A DNA stretch of 64,000 bases from Myripristis murdjan (lineage: Eukaryota > Chordata > Actinopteri > Holocentriformes > Holocentridae): the NCBI RefSeq assembly GCF_902150065.1, contig NC_043983.1:15872821-15936820 (forward strand), given 5' to 3'. Below the pieces are notes generated by a model. It searched no databases and was not told the origin of the DNA. It worked only from the letters and a program-made list of their open reading frames with translations. Below, piece by piece: positions 32,372 to 44,755 of the stretch (its first letter is position 1; each line of letters begins with the position of its first letter). The position numbers and the translations under genes were made by a program.

Positions 32372-33084
32372 GTAAGGATAGTCCACTCTCACAAATGGAT
32401 CAGGGACTGTAATATCTTGATGCTCACCGAAACTTGGCTATGCATTTTTTCCGGTTTGCTTCACTCTCATTCTGAATTTTTTTTTCTCTGGCTCTGCTCT
32501 CTAATATGGATTATTTTATTTTCACTGAAACAAAGTTCAGATATATAACATTTCAATATTGATATTTGATAATTGCACATACTTTTGGCATAATAGTTTG
32601 TAGTCATTTGTGTGGCATATTTAAGATACACCAGACATGCTGATGGTTCCAAATGACATCAAAACTACAGAAAAATCACATCATGTCATAGCCATTAATT
32701 GCACACTGAACAGCCACATGTCTCAACTAACATGCAACTGGTTTGATGCAAAGAGCGCCAAAGGGATGAGAGAGCCAGAGGGTCTAACAACAGTGAGTGC
32801 AGCGCAGTTTACTCCCATTTTGGAAACAGTTTGAATTTTACTATGAAAGGTCTGAGCAGTGAGTGATGGAGTTGCCCTCAGTGGACATTAATTATGGGGC
32901 AAAGTGCAACAGCGACCCCTCCAGGTAAGGGTAATCAGAATCAAAACTAGAACCTTCAGAAATATTTTATTGATCCCTGAGGTGAAATTGGGTAAGGGAA
33001 AGCAATGACAAAAATTATGTAGAAACACAAAATGCCAAGTACAGAACCTTTAAAATTTCATGACCTTTCAACCGACATTGATGA

Positions 33085-33245
33085 CCCTCAGTTGATCAAT
33101 CATCAAGTGTCTTTATGATAAAAGCCGCCTGATTAGATTATCAGTTGAAACTGGTTTTAGGGATGAAGGTACCGGGGGGAGGATGGTCTTGACTGCTCTG
33201 AATTCACACTCCCTCATCAGAGGAGCTAGGGTGGAGGCAGAGTGA
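33085..33245 (+). promoter_or_regulatory. putative FMO-C leader, copy 2
   Basis: Diverged copy of 32221-32371: TTGATCAATCATCAAG, CCGCCTGATTAG and CTTGACTGCTCTGAATTC stand in the same order. It has ATGATAAAAGCCGCC near 33115, reminiscent of the TATAAAAGGCGG of FMO-A, and a possible donor (AGAGTGAGTG) near 33240. It is ~600 bp before the FMO-C ATG. Confidence 0.4.
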
Positions 33246-33828
33246 GTGAATGTTTTGTGTGTTGAAGGGTGGTGTGTAGCTTTTAATTGTCATGAAAGCA
33301 CCAGTCTACAAATATTTGTTGATTATTTGTGATTAACTTAAGCCGCTATGTGGTTGATGTGGCTGTGTATGTGTTAGTGTGAGGGCTTGAGGCACACTGA
33401 CCACCACCATGCACAAAAATTTAATGGATGCCACATTCTCCAGTTAGATGTCTGATTTTTTGAAGACCACTTATATGCAAAACATGTAGGTGGATTTCCT
33501 AAATTAGAATACCTAGCTGAAACATTTATAGTCTTATACACAGGAATATTGATCTCAAAGCAATACATAGCAATACATAGCCGGCATGTGATTCCCAAAT
33601 GTAATGTCTCCTCTCAATCGAAAGTTATGATTCATTGCTTATTTTATCAAGCAGTGATAACAGCATGTTGTGTTTGCAATCTATTTCCTTAAACGTCATC
33701 CTTTCACATTTGAAATAGAATAGCCCTGATGGAATATATCGTACCGCCGCTCCATCTCAGACAGAAACATGGTGTTTCCATTGTTTTTAGAATAACTGCC
33801 TCTCCTCCTGCTCTCCTTCATCCGCAGC

Positions 33829-36481
33829 ATGGTTCGCAGAGTGGCAGTGATCGGCGCAGGTCCTTCTGGTCTGACCAGCATCAAGGCCTGCCTGGATGAG
33901 GGTCTGGAGCCCACCTGCTTTGAGAGTAGTCATGACATTGGGGGTCTATGGCGATTTAAGGTGAGAGAGATGTCAAGTGGATGCTGCCTTTTTATTCCCA
34001 ACGACCATTACAGAGGGTAATGAATACACAGCCTGTTCTAAGCTCAGCATCCATGGCAGCTGTGTGTGTGTGGTGGTCTTAAAATATTGTGAGAAGCACA
34101 ATGGGTGGGCAGTATTTCCCACATCCTTGATGATGCCACATAGTAAAATACTGATGATGGTTACATTAGGAGGTCCACGTTCTAAGACAAATTCAAAGAT
34201 AGCTCAGTGTGTTTCAGTGATTTACTACTGGATAATTATCAATTTATCTGTGTCACAACTGTAAGAGAATAGGCCTACTTGAAATCCTTGAACTTCATCT
34301 GACAGGTCATGGAAATATTGGTCAATAAGTTTTTACTGATGGTGGCGCTAGAGGAGAGGTTATAGGTCATGAATGTTCACAACAAATTGGTAAACTTTGG
34401 AATAAATTTCTATACAAGTTATCTTGTTCAGAGACAGGCTTTGCAGCAACTGCGGGGATATTACGGATTCACTGAGAGTCCATAGTATAACTAACAATGT
34501 CATTTGTTATATAAGAGCAATATTATGAAAATCCTAATCCTAATCCTAATCCTACCTCTGGAAACAAAAAACGTATATGAATAAAAAACAAGGAAGTTGC
34601 CTCTTGTAATCTACTTTCTCTGATGATTAACCTGTCTGCAAGAGTCAGTATAAAAAGCTTATACAGTGTACAGTTAAATGTGTAAGCAAAAGGGCAAAAC
34701 CCAAAAAGATGATGCTAACATATCAAATTTCACAGCTATCTTCAATAAAACTTCTATTATGCCATTTTTCAAAAAGCCAATTCATAAATTTTATAGGAAG
34801 TAGCAGTGATATAGTAGCAAACAAAATGATGCAAAATGACAAATTACATTTCAGTTATTTGTTTTAAAAAGCCCCTAGCCTCCATGATTGGGTGAGATTC
34901 ACTACAGTGGAACAGCACAATCCAGTATATAATTTTATTGGAAAAAATTTATTGTAGCCAACGTGCAAAGAGCAATATGGTTCTGTAACTTAAAGTGCCC
35001 CTCTTTGTCTGGGTCTCATGTTATCTTCCGCAGGAGGAGCCTGAGCCTGGTCGGGCCAACATCTATCACTCCGTGATCATCAACAGCTCCAAAGAGATGA
35101 TGTCATTCAGTGACTTCCCGCCTCCAGCCGAGCTCCCCAACAACATGCACCACTCCGAGGTGCTGCTCTACCTGCGCCTCTACGCTCATGCCTTCAACCT
35201 GCTGCAGCACATACACTTCCAGGTCAGCAGTTCTCATGTTTGTTGTTTCATACAATCATCAATACCTGATTCATATGTAGCATAAAAGAGTAGGAGCTCC
35301 ATGTTTCTTACACAAGAACATCCCTGGTTTCTATACAGTGGAGACTCAGAAAGAAGCATGTCCCTCAGTGAAACCTCTACTCGGTGTATCAAAGAGAGGA
35401 GCTGGTGCAGCAGACAAATACACATGCTGCTAGATAATTACATGGTCACATCACCAACTGTCAGTGGTGGAAAGAGTACTACAAATTACTACTCTAGTAG
35501 AAGTACTGCTGATATTTTGCTTAAGTAGAAGTACGGCTGTAAAAATCTACTGAAGTGAAGGTAAAAAAAAAAAAAAGCAGCTCATTTCAAATGTACACGG
35601 AGAGAACACGGTTCAAACTAGATTCTTTTAAAGGTGCATTATGCAAAACTGGTTTAAGTGAGGACCTTGTAGACTCAACTGACAAATGTGGAATAAGTAC
35701 ATAAAATGGTGGCTGAGTCTACATGGTTCTCATCTCCAGGCCAACTTACTGATATGATTCTTCTTTTTTCCACACTTATTCCACATTTTTTACATGGTCC
35801 TTGTTTCCATCGACCATCTGTGATTTTTCATCGGGCACCTTTTATTGGAAAATTTGGAAATGACAAAAAGTAGAGCCAACAAAGTAGAGGCAGGTTATAC
35901 AGTCTGTCATTGATCATTTGTTCTCTGTAACGGATGTGATCTAAAATATACAGAAGCACAGTGCTCAAGCAAAAATCTACTTCAATAAAAGTAAAATTAC
36001 TGCCTATCTAATGTCATATCAACATATTTACAATTTGACCACATATCATCATCTTCATACAAATGTAGTGTACATGTTACATCCATCCATGTGAACCAAA
36101 TACACTATGCATGCGATGACCCTACTAACAATTCTTCCATAAATAAAAATTTTTAAAATGTGTGTGTGTATCTGTCTGTTGCCACATATTTGGTTTAGAC
36201 GACCGTGGTCAGTGTGAGGCAGAGGCCAGACTTCCCTGTGACGGGCCAGTGGGAGGTGGATACAGAGGGGAGAGAGGGTCAGAGGAGGACTCATGTCTTC
36301 GACGCTGTGATAGTTGGTACTGGACACTTTACCCATCCTCATCTGCCGCTCAGTGACTTCCCAGGTACTGGAAACATAGATAAATGTTAAGCGTTATGGC
36401 AGCTAACACATTTGTTTTCTGAAATGCTACTTCACGATAGAGCATGAAGTTGGACATGAAATGTGGTATGTCACGAAACAT

Positions 36482-36517
<36 letters not shown>

Positions 36518-39500
36518 AATTCCCTGTGTCAGGGATTGAGAGCTTTGAAGGCAGGTATTTCCACAGCTGGGAATATCACAATGCTGACGGTCTGCAGGGG
36601 AAACGAGTGGTGGTAATTGGGATCGGGAATTCTGGAGGGGATATTGCTGTGGATATCAGTAGAGTTGCAGAGAAGGTACATGAATTAATTTTATTTGTTA
36701 AATCAAAGGACTGCTGCCTTGAAATGATGAGTGCATGGCTCTTTACCCTCTCTCTGCTGATGGGACCTGCAGGTGTACCTCAGCACCAGGAGCGGGGCGT
36801 GGGTTGTCAGCCGAGTGGGACAGGGCGGGCTCCCACTTGACCTGGTGGGGTTTTCACGATTGGTTATGATGCTACACAGGCTCCTCCCCTCATGGAGTGC
36901 CTGGACGATTAAGAAGACATTGAACCAAGCTTTTGACCATGTGCTATATGGTCTGAAACCAAAACATGGGTAACAATTATTTTGTAGTTAAAATGCCAGT
37001 CAGAAACACAGTCATTTAACTTAATGACAAACCTCCATATAGAAGTTGGTTGTATGGTTGGCTTATTAACTTATGATGGATGTGAAATTAATTAAAACAA
37101 TAATTGTAAGTTGCATTAAGTTGCAAAGAGCTTTATTTCCTTTGCTGTTGAGGAAATTATTGAATTGGTCTGTGATAAGCTATTCCACCCATAATAACTT
37201 TAAATACTGACACATGCTTTCAGTGTTTGTCTGTTTTTTTAATTATTTATTTAGTTATTATTTATAAAAATATATATATTTATTTATATTTATTTTATTT
37301 ATTATAATCATTCAAAATGTCATGTTTCATCAATAAATAGAACAGCATATACTGATACCAGTGCTTTTTCCCTCTAATGTATTTTTATTGCCACTTTATT
37401 CCCAATCACCAAGAACATTAAACTTGGCCATTATCAATAAAATATCTACAGTTGTTAAACATTGTTCAACTTCACTTAAATTGCTTTTATATACAGTTTA
37501 TATTCATGTTTTTGAGCCTCTGTGTCTCCTTAAATCCCGTGGTTCAGTTACATGGTCCTGCTGTCCTGTTATCAGTTTTTTTACACAGATCCCAGTGGTG
37601 AATGACGAACTGCCAGGTCGGATCATCTCAGGTCGTGTTCAGGTGAAACCAAACGTGCAGGAGTTCTGTGGCTCCAGTGTGGTCTTTGTTGATGGGAGCA
37701 CCATAGACAAGGTGTGTAATAGTACTGTAACATCTGAGACACTGGAGCAAAAGCTGACACTAGAATGTGCTGTACATTGAGGAGAATATTATTGATCTGA
37801 GGGTACTGTGATTTAAAACGGTGTACTTCTTCATAATAGATGTAGCTTTCCTGTCATATTTGAGTTTTTTGGCTATGTTTGTATCATACAGGTGGATGTA
37901 GTGGTGTTTGCCACAGGGTACAACTACAGCTTCCCCTTCCTGCCCCCAGCTCTGCAGGCTAAGAGCGGTTACAGGCTGCGCCTCTACCAGCATGTGTTCC
38001 CTCCAACACTGTCCCCGCCCACGCTGGCAGTGGTGGGCTTCATCCACGCCTTTGGTGCCATTAACCCCATGGCAGAGATGCAGGCACGCTGGGCCACCAG
38101 GGTATTTAAGGGTAAACTACACTACTGAAACTTTTTGAGTTTAATCAATATATATGACGCAGGCTTTCATACTTTGCTTTGATGGTCAAGATAAAGACCC
38201 AAGGCATTTATTAATTCACAGGATCTGATGTCACTATCATTTGTGCAATTTGAGAAACATGTCTATGTTGAAAATAACCTTGAAAATAAGAGTGTGATTT
38301 AGGTTATCATGCATGCTCCTCTCATCACAGATATGTAATTGAATTAGGCCTATAGAGAATATTTGACCTATGATTATGACAATTTTATTTATATAACTCT
38401 TTAAAAACGAAGTAACAAAGTGCTTTACAAAGACATCATCTAATATTGATGAAGACAACAGAAAATAAAAATGGAACCAAAACAAGAGGCACATAATTGT
38501 AAAACACAAAAGAAAATTAAGGTTTCAAAAGCAAGTCTAGAGTTTGCCCACTGGATGAGCAGCATATTCCAAATGGAAAGTCAAGTAAAAGAGATTGCCT
38601 AGAGGGCCTTGACCGAGGATCTCAGGTTGTGCTCAGAGCTGTGCTGAATTTTTTTTAAAAATCCCTCTTGCTGTACAGTAAAGTCATCAAATATTAGCGA
38701 TAATATTAATGTTGTCTAGAGGATGAAACCTGGTAATTTGGGTAATCCCTATTTCTAGCACCACCACCAGGCCAAATTGATAATATTGCACACTATGACC
38801 CCTAAATGTTTTTACATTGCCATGACATTTTTGTTACAACGTCCATGTTGGCTAGATGGTGATACTTATCAACTTTGGTGACTCCATCACCTTTCCTCTG
38901 GTGCCATCAGAAGGCCAAAATGTTTGTAACAGTAGTAATGGAATTTGTAAGAGTTGAAATTTGGTGACAGCCCTCTTGTTGGCTATAGGATGAACCTTGG
39001 CAATTTGGGCAACTACATGACCTTCCTTCTAGCGCCACCAGCAGGCTCTGTGAAGCATCTACATTAACAAATGATGATAATAATAATAATAATAAATAAA
39101 TAAATAATAATAACAAGCTGGTTTACAGGTTCATTTCAGCCTGTCTTCCTGTCTTACTTTAAGGCACTTGCATGCCTTTATTTTGAAAAGTCAAGCACCA
39201 TCTTCCATTAGTGTTACACCACAAAGATGGACACTGAGGAACTCTGGCACTTTTCAGCACAACTCTCAATGATGTGTATCTTATGCAGCATCAATGGCTT
39301 CATTAACTGGGAATCCTACTGAAGTATAAACACCACAGCTTGAAACTGACCTCTTAATTGTTTGGAAACTGGTTTTAATGACATTTTAGTGATTACCTGT
39401 GCTAAAGAGAAATTAAAATCTACCTACATAAAGTTGTGTATGACTGTATGAGTTGTGTTGACTCAAACATTCAATTTGCTTTCCTTTCTGTTATCTGGCT

Positions 39501-40732
39501 GATGGAATTTGGTGCCAAATCATGTCTATTCTAAATGCCCTAAGATTCCTGTTAGAACTGCAGCCTCTGTAGTTATGCCTCTATGTATTTTGATTTGACT
39601 GAATTCTCTCCAGGTTTAGCGACACTTCCTTCAGAAGAAGCCATGCTGCAGGACATCGGGACAGTAACAAAAATCATGCATCAGAGGTAGTCTGTGATAA
39701 TAATGGTGATTTGTAAACTGTTCAATTTGTCATGATCTTTAACACACTGACATGACTAAAATAATCATCAACTATTCAGTAAAATAGCCAGACATTTCAT
39801 GAGAAAAACAAGACCCTATGCTTTAATTTAATGCCAAAAACGTAACATGATTAACTTGATCACGTGATTTAAAGTGTCTGGTGTTTCTGTGTACACGCTA
39901 CACAAAGTTTTTGGAAAAACCACTGACCCTTGGTCAGACACCCCCATCTGACATATTTGCTACAAATCTCAGCAGCTTCCTGTAACACTCATCACATGTT
40001 GCTAAATATCTATGATGTTAACCTGCTTTCACTCCAGTTTGCTGCTGCTAGTGGGTGGAATTAGTTGCATACGACTCTGAAAATGGACATTTTAAAATCA
40101 GTGAAATGCTGCTATTTGTTTTGCCACTTATTTTAATTGCTTGTTGTTGAAATCCAGGTGTTACCGTTTTCTGCCTCATACTTCAAGTTACTTATTTTCT
40201 TACTTTTCTTACTATGATTGCATTTTTTTTTTGTATTATTACATTACTTTGTTTTTTTTTTATTATTACCCATTGCCTGCTTCAAAAAAGGTTGCATAAG
40301 TGAATAAGGTGTGTGTTCCCCTCTCCCTCTAGGTTTTCCTGCACTGAACGTAATCCCCTCCAAGTGGACTATATCCCTTATATGGACTTTCTTGCACAGC
40401 GGGTGGGGGCTCGTCCTCCCATTCTGAGGCTCTTACTGAAAGACCCCAGGCTCGGACTGCAGGTGTTACTGGGTCCATGCACCCCATACCAGTACCGTCT
40501 GACTGGGCCGGGCCAATGGGCTGGAGCCCGTCACGCCATCCTTACTCAGTGGGAGAGAGTGTGTAAGCCTTTCAAGACCAGAGTCGTACCAGAACCAGTG
40601 GGCGGGCCCTCATCGAGGCTGAGGTTCACACTGGGTCTCTCAGGTGCTGTGTTGCTGTGCTGGTTCCTCTACAAAAAACACAGCCTCTCCTCTTTCATCT
40701 GCTTCCCCCCATGTTTCAGATCTCCTCGGTAA
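33829..40732 (+). CDS. FMO-C: flavin-containing monooxygenase, 551 aa
   Basis: Coding exons: 33829-33960, 35034-35222, 36199-36364, 36533-36675, 36773-36969, 37576-37711, 37892-38111, 39614-39686, 40333-40732, joining in frame to 551 codons. Motifs: FAD GAGPSG, NSSKEMM, FMO signature [27 protein letters not shown], and a C-terminal anchor ([14 protein letters not shown]). The 356-nt exon is cut 136|220 as in FMO-A; the last exon is whole. I place the acceptor of the sixth coding exon at CTGTTATCAG (37575), since this restores the frame and gives GFFTQIPV, matching LFSQIPV in the paralogues; the more obvious TTTACACAG 13 bp later would shift the frame. AATAAA at 40879-40884 is a likely poly(A) signal. 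Introns hold a hAT remnant and satellite-like units. Confidence 0.94.
35462..36020. mobile_element. Tol2-like hAT remnant in an FMO-C intron
   Basis: CAGTGGTGGAAAGAGTACTA at 35462 followed by ACTCTAGTAGAAGTACTGCT is the kind of terminal and sub-terminal sequence found in Tol2-type hAT elements. Near 35975-36005 the pattern returns in the opposite sense (CTTCAATAAAAGTAAAATTA). No transposase remains. The right border is approximate. A dispersed-repeat copy (35629-35690) lies inside. Confidence 0.6.
36481..36514. repeat. (GT)n microsatellite next to an FMO-C acceptor
   Basis: About 15 GT units end 18 bp before the AG at 36531-36532 that opens the FMO-signature exon of FMO-C. Confidence 0.9.
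38700..39055. repeat. satellite-like units (~130 bp) in an FMO-C intron
   Basis: Three diverged units start near 38720, 38857 and 38988. Each has the order GATG(A)A..CTTGG/TGG, TTTGGG or TTTGGTGA, CCTTTCTCT/TTCTAGC, then GCCACCA.CAGG. Such units, with the core TCTAGCGCCACCA, are a familiar dispersed minisatellite of perch-like fishes. No function is known to me. Confidence 0.65.
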
Positions 40733-40878
40733 CTGCATGATTATGTAAATTATGAGACTATGATAGAGGGAGCAGTTGTGCAACATGTATACTACAGCAG
40801 AGCTATTTTAAATCAAAATACTGATGTTTGAACTGATGAACTAATGTTTAACCAACAGGCCTGTCTGTTTCTCTGACA

Positions 40879-40884
40879 AATAAA
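40879..40884 (+). terminator. FMO-C poly(A) signal
   Basis: AATAAA lies 147 bp after the FMO-C stop codon, followed within ~50 bp by a run of A (40928-40952). Confidence 0.6.
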
Positions 40885-41345
40885 GATTTTTAAATCAGTA
40901 CCTGGAAAGCCTATTTGGTATTTATTAAAAAAAAAAAAAAAAAAAAAAAAAACCTCCAAGTGTTTGCCCAACCCTTTGAAACCTACCCTTTTCTGTCATT
41001 TGTTCCTGTCCAGTTCACTATACCATTCTGCATAAACATGATCTACACAATTTATCTTTTTGTTTCTTTGAAAATACATTAGTTGACGTCAGCCTATCTT
41101 TATTGCAACCATATACACTCCTGTTAGATGTTTTTTAGAGGGGGAAGCCCATGAATAGTGTACATAAAAAATAAAATAAAAAAGATACAAGATTGCACTC
41201 GACCGTTTGACTGCTAAAGTAGCTTAATCCCTCCGAAACACTGATTTATCACATCCAACTTGTAGGACCACAACTATTATGAAGCCAAACAACTGCACTG
41301 CAAGTCCAAAAGTCCAATATTTATCTCGTGTGTATACTGTGTGTG

Positions 41346-41621
41346 TGGCTCAGTTACATGGTCCTGCTGTCCTGTTATCAGTTTTTTGTTATCAGTTTTT
41401 TTGCACAGATCCCAGTGGTGAATGATGACCTGCCAGGTCGGATCATCACAGGTCGTGTTCAAGTGAAACCAAACGTGCAGGAGTTCTGTGGCTCCAGTGT
41501 GGTCTTTGTTGATGGGAGCACCATAGACAAGGTGTGTAATAGTACTGTAACATCTGAGACACTAGAGCAAAAGCTGACACTAGAATGTGCTGTACAGTGA
41601 GGAGAATATTATTGATCTGAA
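41346..41621 (+). pseudogene. orphan copy of the sixth coding exon of FMO-C, with intron flanks
   Basis: About 270 bp are nearly identical to 37541-37800: the upstream flank, the 136-nt exon with ATCCCAGTGGTGAATGA, the donor AAG|GTGTGT and ~80 bp of intron. A 15-base duplication of the acceptor region (GTTATCAGTTTTTT twice) is present. The exon frame is still open, yet no neighbouring FMO exons exist, so it is a recent partial duplication or what remains of a lost paralogue. It could be spliced into read-through FMO-C transcripts. Confidence 0.88.
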
Positions 41622-41939
41622 TATTATTGATGTGTATACTGTGTGTTCATTAGGTGTGGCTGTGCAGTAAACTGATGCACCATTAATGAAGATGACACAA
41701 GTGAAACAACAAAAGGGTTGAGTCAATCTAAAATTAAAAAGTCTTCTAGATACAGTAAACATGCATTTACAGAGGAACCTCAGCCTAGTTTTATTTTCCA
41801 TCACACTGTGTAATTATTTAACTGGATCTACCCATTTGCTTCAGTCAAGTTAAACAATAACTGTATGGTTAGTTATTGTGATAACTGCATTGTAATACTC
41901 AAATGTTGTCTTTTCAATTAATTTAAAGTTGGAACAAAC

Positions 41940-42000
41940 ATCTCTCCCCCAGCATGGTTCATAGGATGGAAGTGATTGGTGCAGGGGCCTCTGATCTGCC
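41940..42000 (+). pseudogene. relic of an FMO first coding exon
   Basis: CCCCCAGCATGGTTCATAGGA keeps the acceptor and start context of the FMO-C first coding exon, and the frame reads MVHRMEVIGAGASDL against [15 protein letters not shown]. Homology stops after ~50 bp. The second G of the FAD motif's final SG is D, so even this fragment has lost the motif. It marks a further, now dead, array unit. Confidence 0.78.
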
Positions 42001-42392
42001 CCCTCCATTTTTATATCAGCCAGAAGCCTGGGTTCACTGTGCTGCAGCTTTTTATGACCGCAAACTCCAACTTCAGGCAACTGATACTGTGCTTGAGTTT
42101 CAGCCTGTAAAAAACAAAGTGACTTCTTGCAGCTTCTTGTTAGGTCCCTGCAGACGTAGCTACAGATTGTTGGGGGACTTCATGGACCAGCAGAGGACAC
42201 AGGATCCATGGAGAATGCCATGATGATAAATGCAGGCTTTGAACTTACAAAAGCCCTGAATTGTGGAGTCCAACCACCCACAACTCGATCTATCTTTTGC
42301 ACTGAGCTGAATTTTCATTGGTTGACTACATACAATTGTGATAAGTGTGTTGACATATTGTGTTGATAAGCACCACTGTAATTTACTGTTTT

Positions 42393-42573
42393 TTAAGATT
42401 TTTTTGGACATTTCGGCTTTATTAGACAGTCATAGTGAAGAGAGACAGGAAAGACAGGGCAGAGAGAGGGGATGAGAGGCAGCAAAGGCTCTGGGCTGGA
42501 TTCGAACACAGGCCACTGCGATTTAGCCACATGGCACGAGCTGTACACGGTGAGCCACCAGGCCTGCTGCAGT
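42393..42573 (-). mobile_element. tRNA-derived SINE
   Basis: On the minus strand it starts GCAGGCCTGGTGGCTCACCG (A-box region), has the B box GTTCGAATCC, continues with a CT-rich body (CCCCTCTCTCTGCCCTGTC) and ends TAATAAAGCCGAAATGTCC followed by A-rich sequence. This is a SINE type common in perch-like fish. It is nearly complete. Confidence 0.8.
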
Positions 42574-43225
42574 TTACTTGACCTTTATATAGTGAATGTT
42601 TATTGCCTGTTGTCTCTCCCATTTTATTGGAAGTTCAGAAAAGTTAAGACTGTGGATCCCTAAGGGAGAGGACAGTGTGTTGCAGCAGTGTGCAGCAGTG
42701 TGTCCTATTCAGGCGTTTACTGCTGTGTTACAGTAGAAAAGGAGTAAAGAAGCTGCTGGGCTCTTCTCCAACACAGAAACAGTGCTGAACTCAGGCTGTT
42801 AAAGAGTCAAAGATAGTTCCACTTGTGCTATAGTGAGTTAGAGTTGCATAATAACTCAATTATTCACAGAGATAACCCAGCAGGACAGTGATCCAATCAC
42901 AAGAGAGTAGAGCAGATGAACCCTACATGGAAAATAAGCAGGACAACCCAGCAGCTGAGCAACAACACATAAATTAATAGTACAGATAATGTGGAAAATG
43001 TTTCATAAATAATATAAGCATGTTACAGTACAATAATACAAGACATAATTGTATTATTTAGAGCAGTGGGCGGAAGTGTTTTGTCTTCTGAGACAATCAA
43101 TGTGCTTTGATAGTTCTATGTGTTTAGAAACAGGGACCCACTGAGACCCTTTACAAGAGTGCCGAGTGCACATCAAAGAATAAGAACCATGTATGCAAGA
43201 CGTGATGTCTATGGCAAGCTGTTTT

Positions 43226-43490
43226 TACATTACAGGATAGGATAGGATGCACTTTATTAATCCCCAAAGGGGAAATTCATTTGCTACCAGGCTAAACATG
43301 CACCAACAAGACAGTGACAATGTGACAGGGCACGAGACAACAGACTGCATACAAAACTAAATGATCTGCACCAAGCATAACACTGAGAGAGCACAATAAT
43401 CATACCAGTTTAAAAAAATAAAATAAAATAAAATAAATTTTAAAAAAATACACGCGCAAACTGCAAAATACAGTATAGAGCAGGCACCAA
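43226..43490 (-). mobile_element. 5'-truncated LINE 3' end, minus strand
   Basis: GGATAGGATAGGATGCACTT, then TATTAATCCCCAAAGGGGAAA, is the reverse complement of a LINE 3' end (GGGGATTAATAAAGTG plus ATCCT tail). The left side of the plus strand is thus the element's 3' terminus; the other border is vague. Confidence 0.6.
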
Positions 43491-43899
43491 TCTATGCCAC
43501 TCCTGGCAATTCAAGTCACATTAGCTAAGTTTGACTGTCTGGAATTTACATTACATATGGCTAGGTCATTTTAACTTGTTGTAATTGCATTGTGTCAAGA
43601 CTTAATTGACATTCAAAATATATTCAGTTTTAATACCAACTGAGATCATACCAACAAAGTCAAATGTGTGACCTGGCTCATACATAATCCTCTGGTCAAG
43701 GTCCCCAGTGACAATGAACTCTGGTAGTCATCCATAATTCATAGGACCCTAGTCTTTCTATTTCATTCTTCCTGACTGTCAGAGACTGTAGGTAATAACG
43801 GTGTGGCCCATACCAGGTCAGGAGGAATCTGCACGGCAACAACATAGTCCTCAGTAGTAGAGAACAGGGGCCCTCATCCTACAACATCTGAAAACTGGA

Positions 43900-44232
43900 C
43901 CTGAGCATGAAAATATTTGAGCAGTACAAGCACAGAGACACACTCCAGGTCCACGTGTTGATCGTCGCACCAATTGGAAAAGAGCTTCCACCTGCTGGCA
44001 TTGTTTGGGATGCACAAAATAATTGCACAATATAATTATAACTAGTCAAACTGATGTATACCATTTGTATATTTCACATCTCATATTCTTCTTTATTGTA
44101 CATACTTAGTCTTTATTGTCTTTATTGTATATATTTAGTCTTTATTGTATATACTTATTCTTAATTTTATTTGATGTTTCTTGTGATGCTGCTGTAACGT
44201 GGGAATTTCCCAGTTTGGGATCAATAAAGTAA

Positions 44233-44293
<61 letters not shown>
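43900..44293 (+). mobile_element. 5'-truncated LINE 3' end with (ATCT)n tail
   Basis: A T-rich 3' UTR (repeated TTTATTGTATATACTT) leads to GGGAATTTCCCAGTTTGGGA, TCAATAAAG and a tail of ~15 ATCT units (44234-44293). It faces the minus-strand tail at 43226, so the two may be one rearranged or two nearby insertions. Confidence 0.65.
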
Positions 44294-44294
<1 letters not shown>

Positions 44295-44689
44295 AATGGT
44301 AATTCCATATGGTCAAAATTTGATAATAAATATTAAACGGCTGCCATTTGAAATTACTCTCCGTGGTCTTGCTACTTGTAATGATGGCTCAATCAGTCTC
44401 CATATATAGCTAATAATTAGGCCTAGCCTATATTTCGTGCCCCAAAATGACCACGATAGGATCCCCCACTTTGGCCCCTCCCCTGATATGCAAGAAATCC
44501 TTCGTTCCCCTTTCTGACTGCCTTTGTTTAGGATGAGAGGCACATTTTGAAGATTTGATTTTTTTCCTGTCTGTATTTTATTACTGTCAGGACTCTTGTT
44601 GTGGACAGAGCCATGCCCCAGGCCGTGTGACGTTGCAATGACAAAGGTCGGTTCAGGTTAACTCTCACTCATATGCACAGACAGCCCAG

Positions 44690-44755
44690 TGCCATCCGCC
44701 CACTTTCACGAACTTGTTTTGCACCAAGAAGTTGTTTGTCTCCGCGGCGCAACAG
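44690..44755 (+). promoter_or_regulatory. putative non-coding exon 1 of FMO-D
   Basis: TCCGCGGCGCAACAG|GTAAGA at 44755/44756 is a strong donor in a locally CpG-bearing context, and the next fitting acceptor is ATGTTTTCAG at 46370 just before the FMO-D start. The transcript start is not resolved. Confidence 0.35.
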
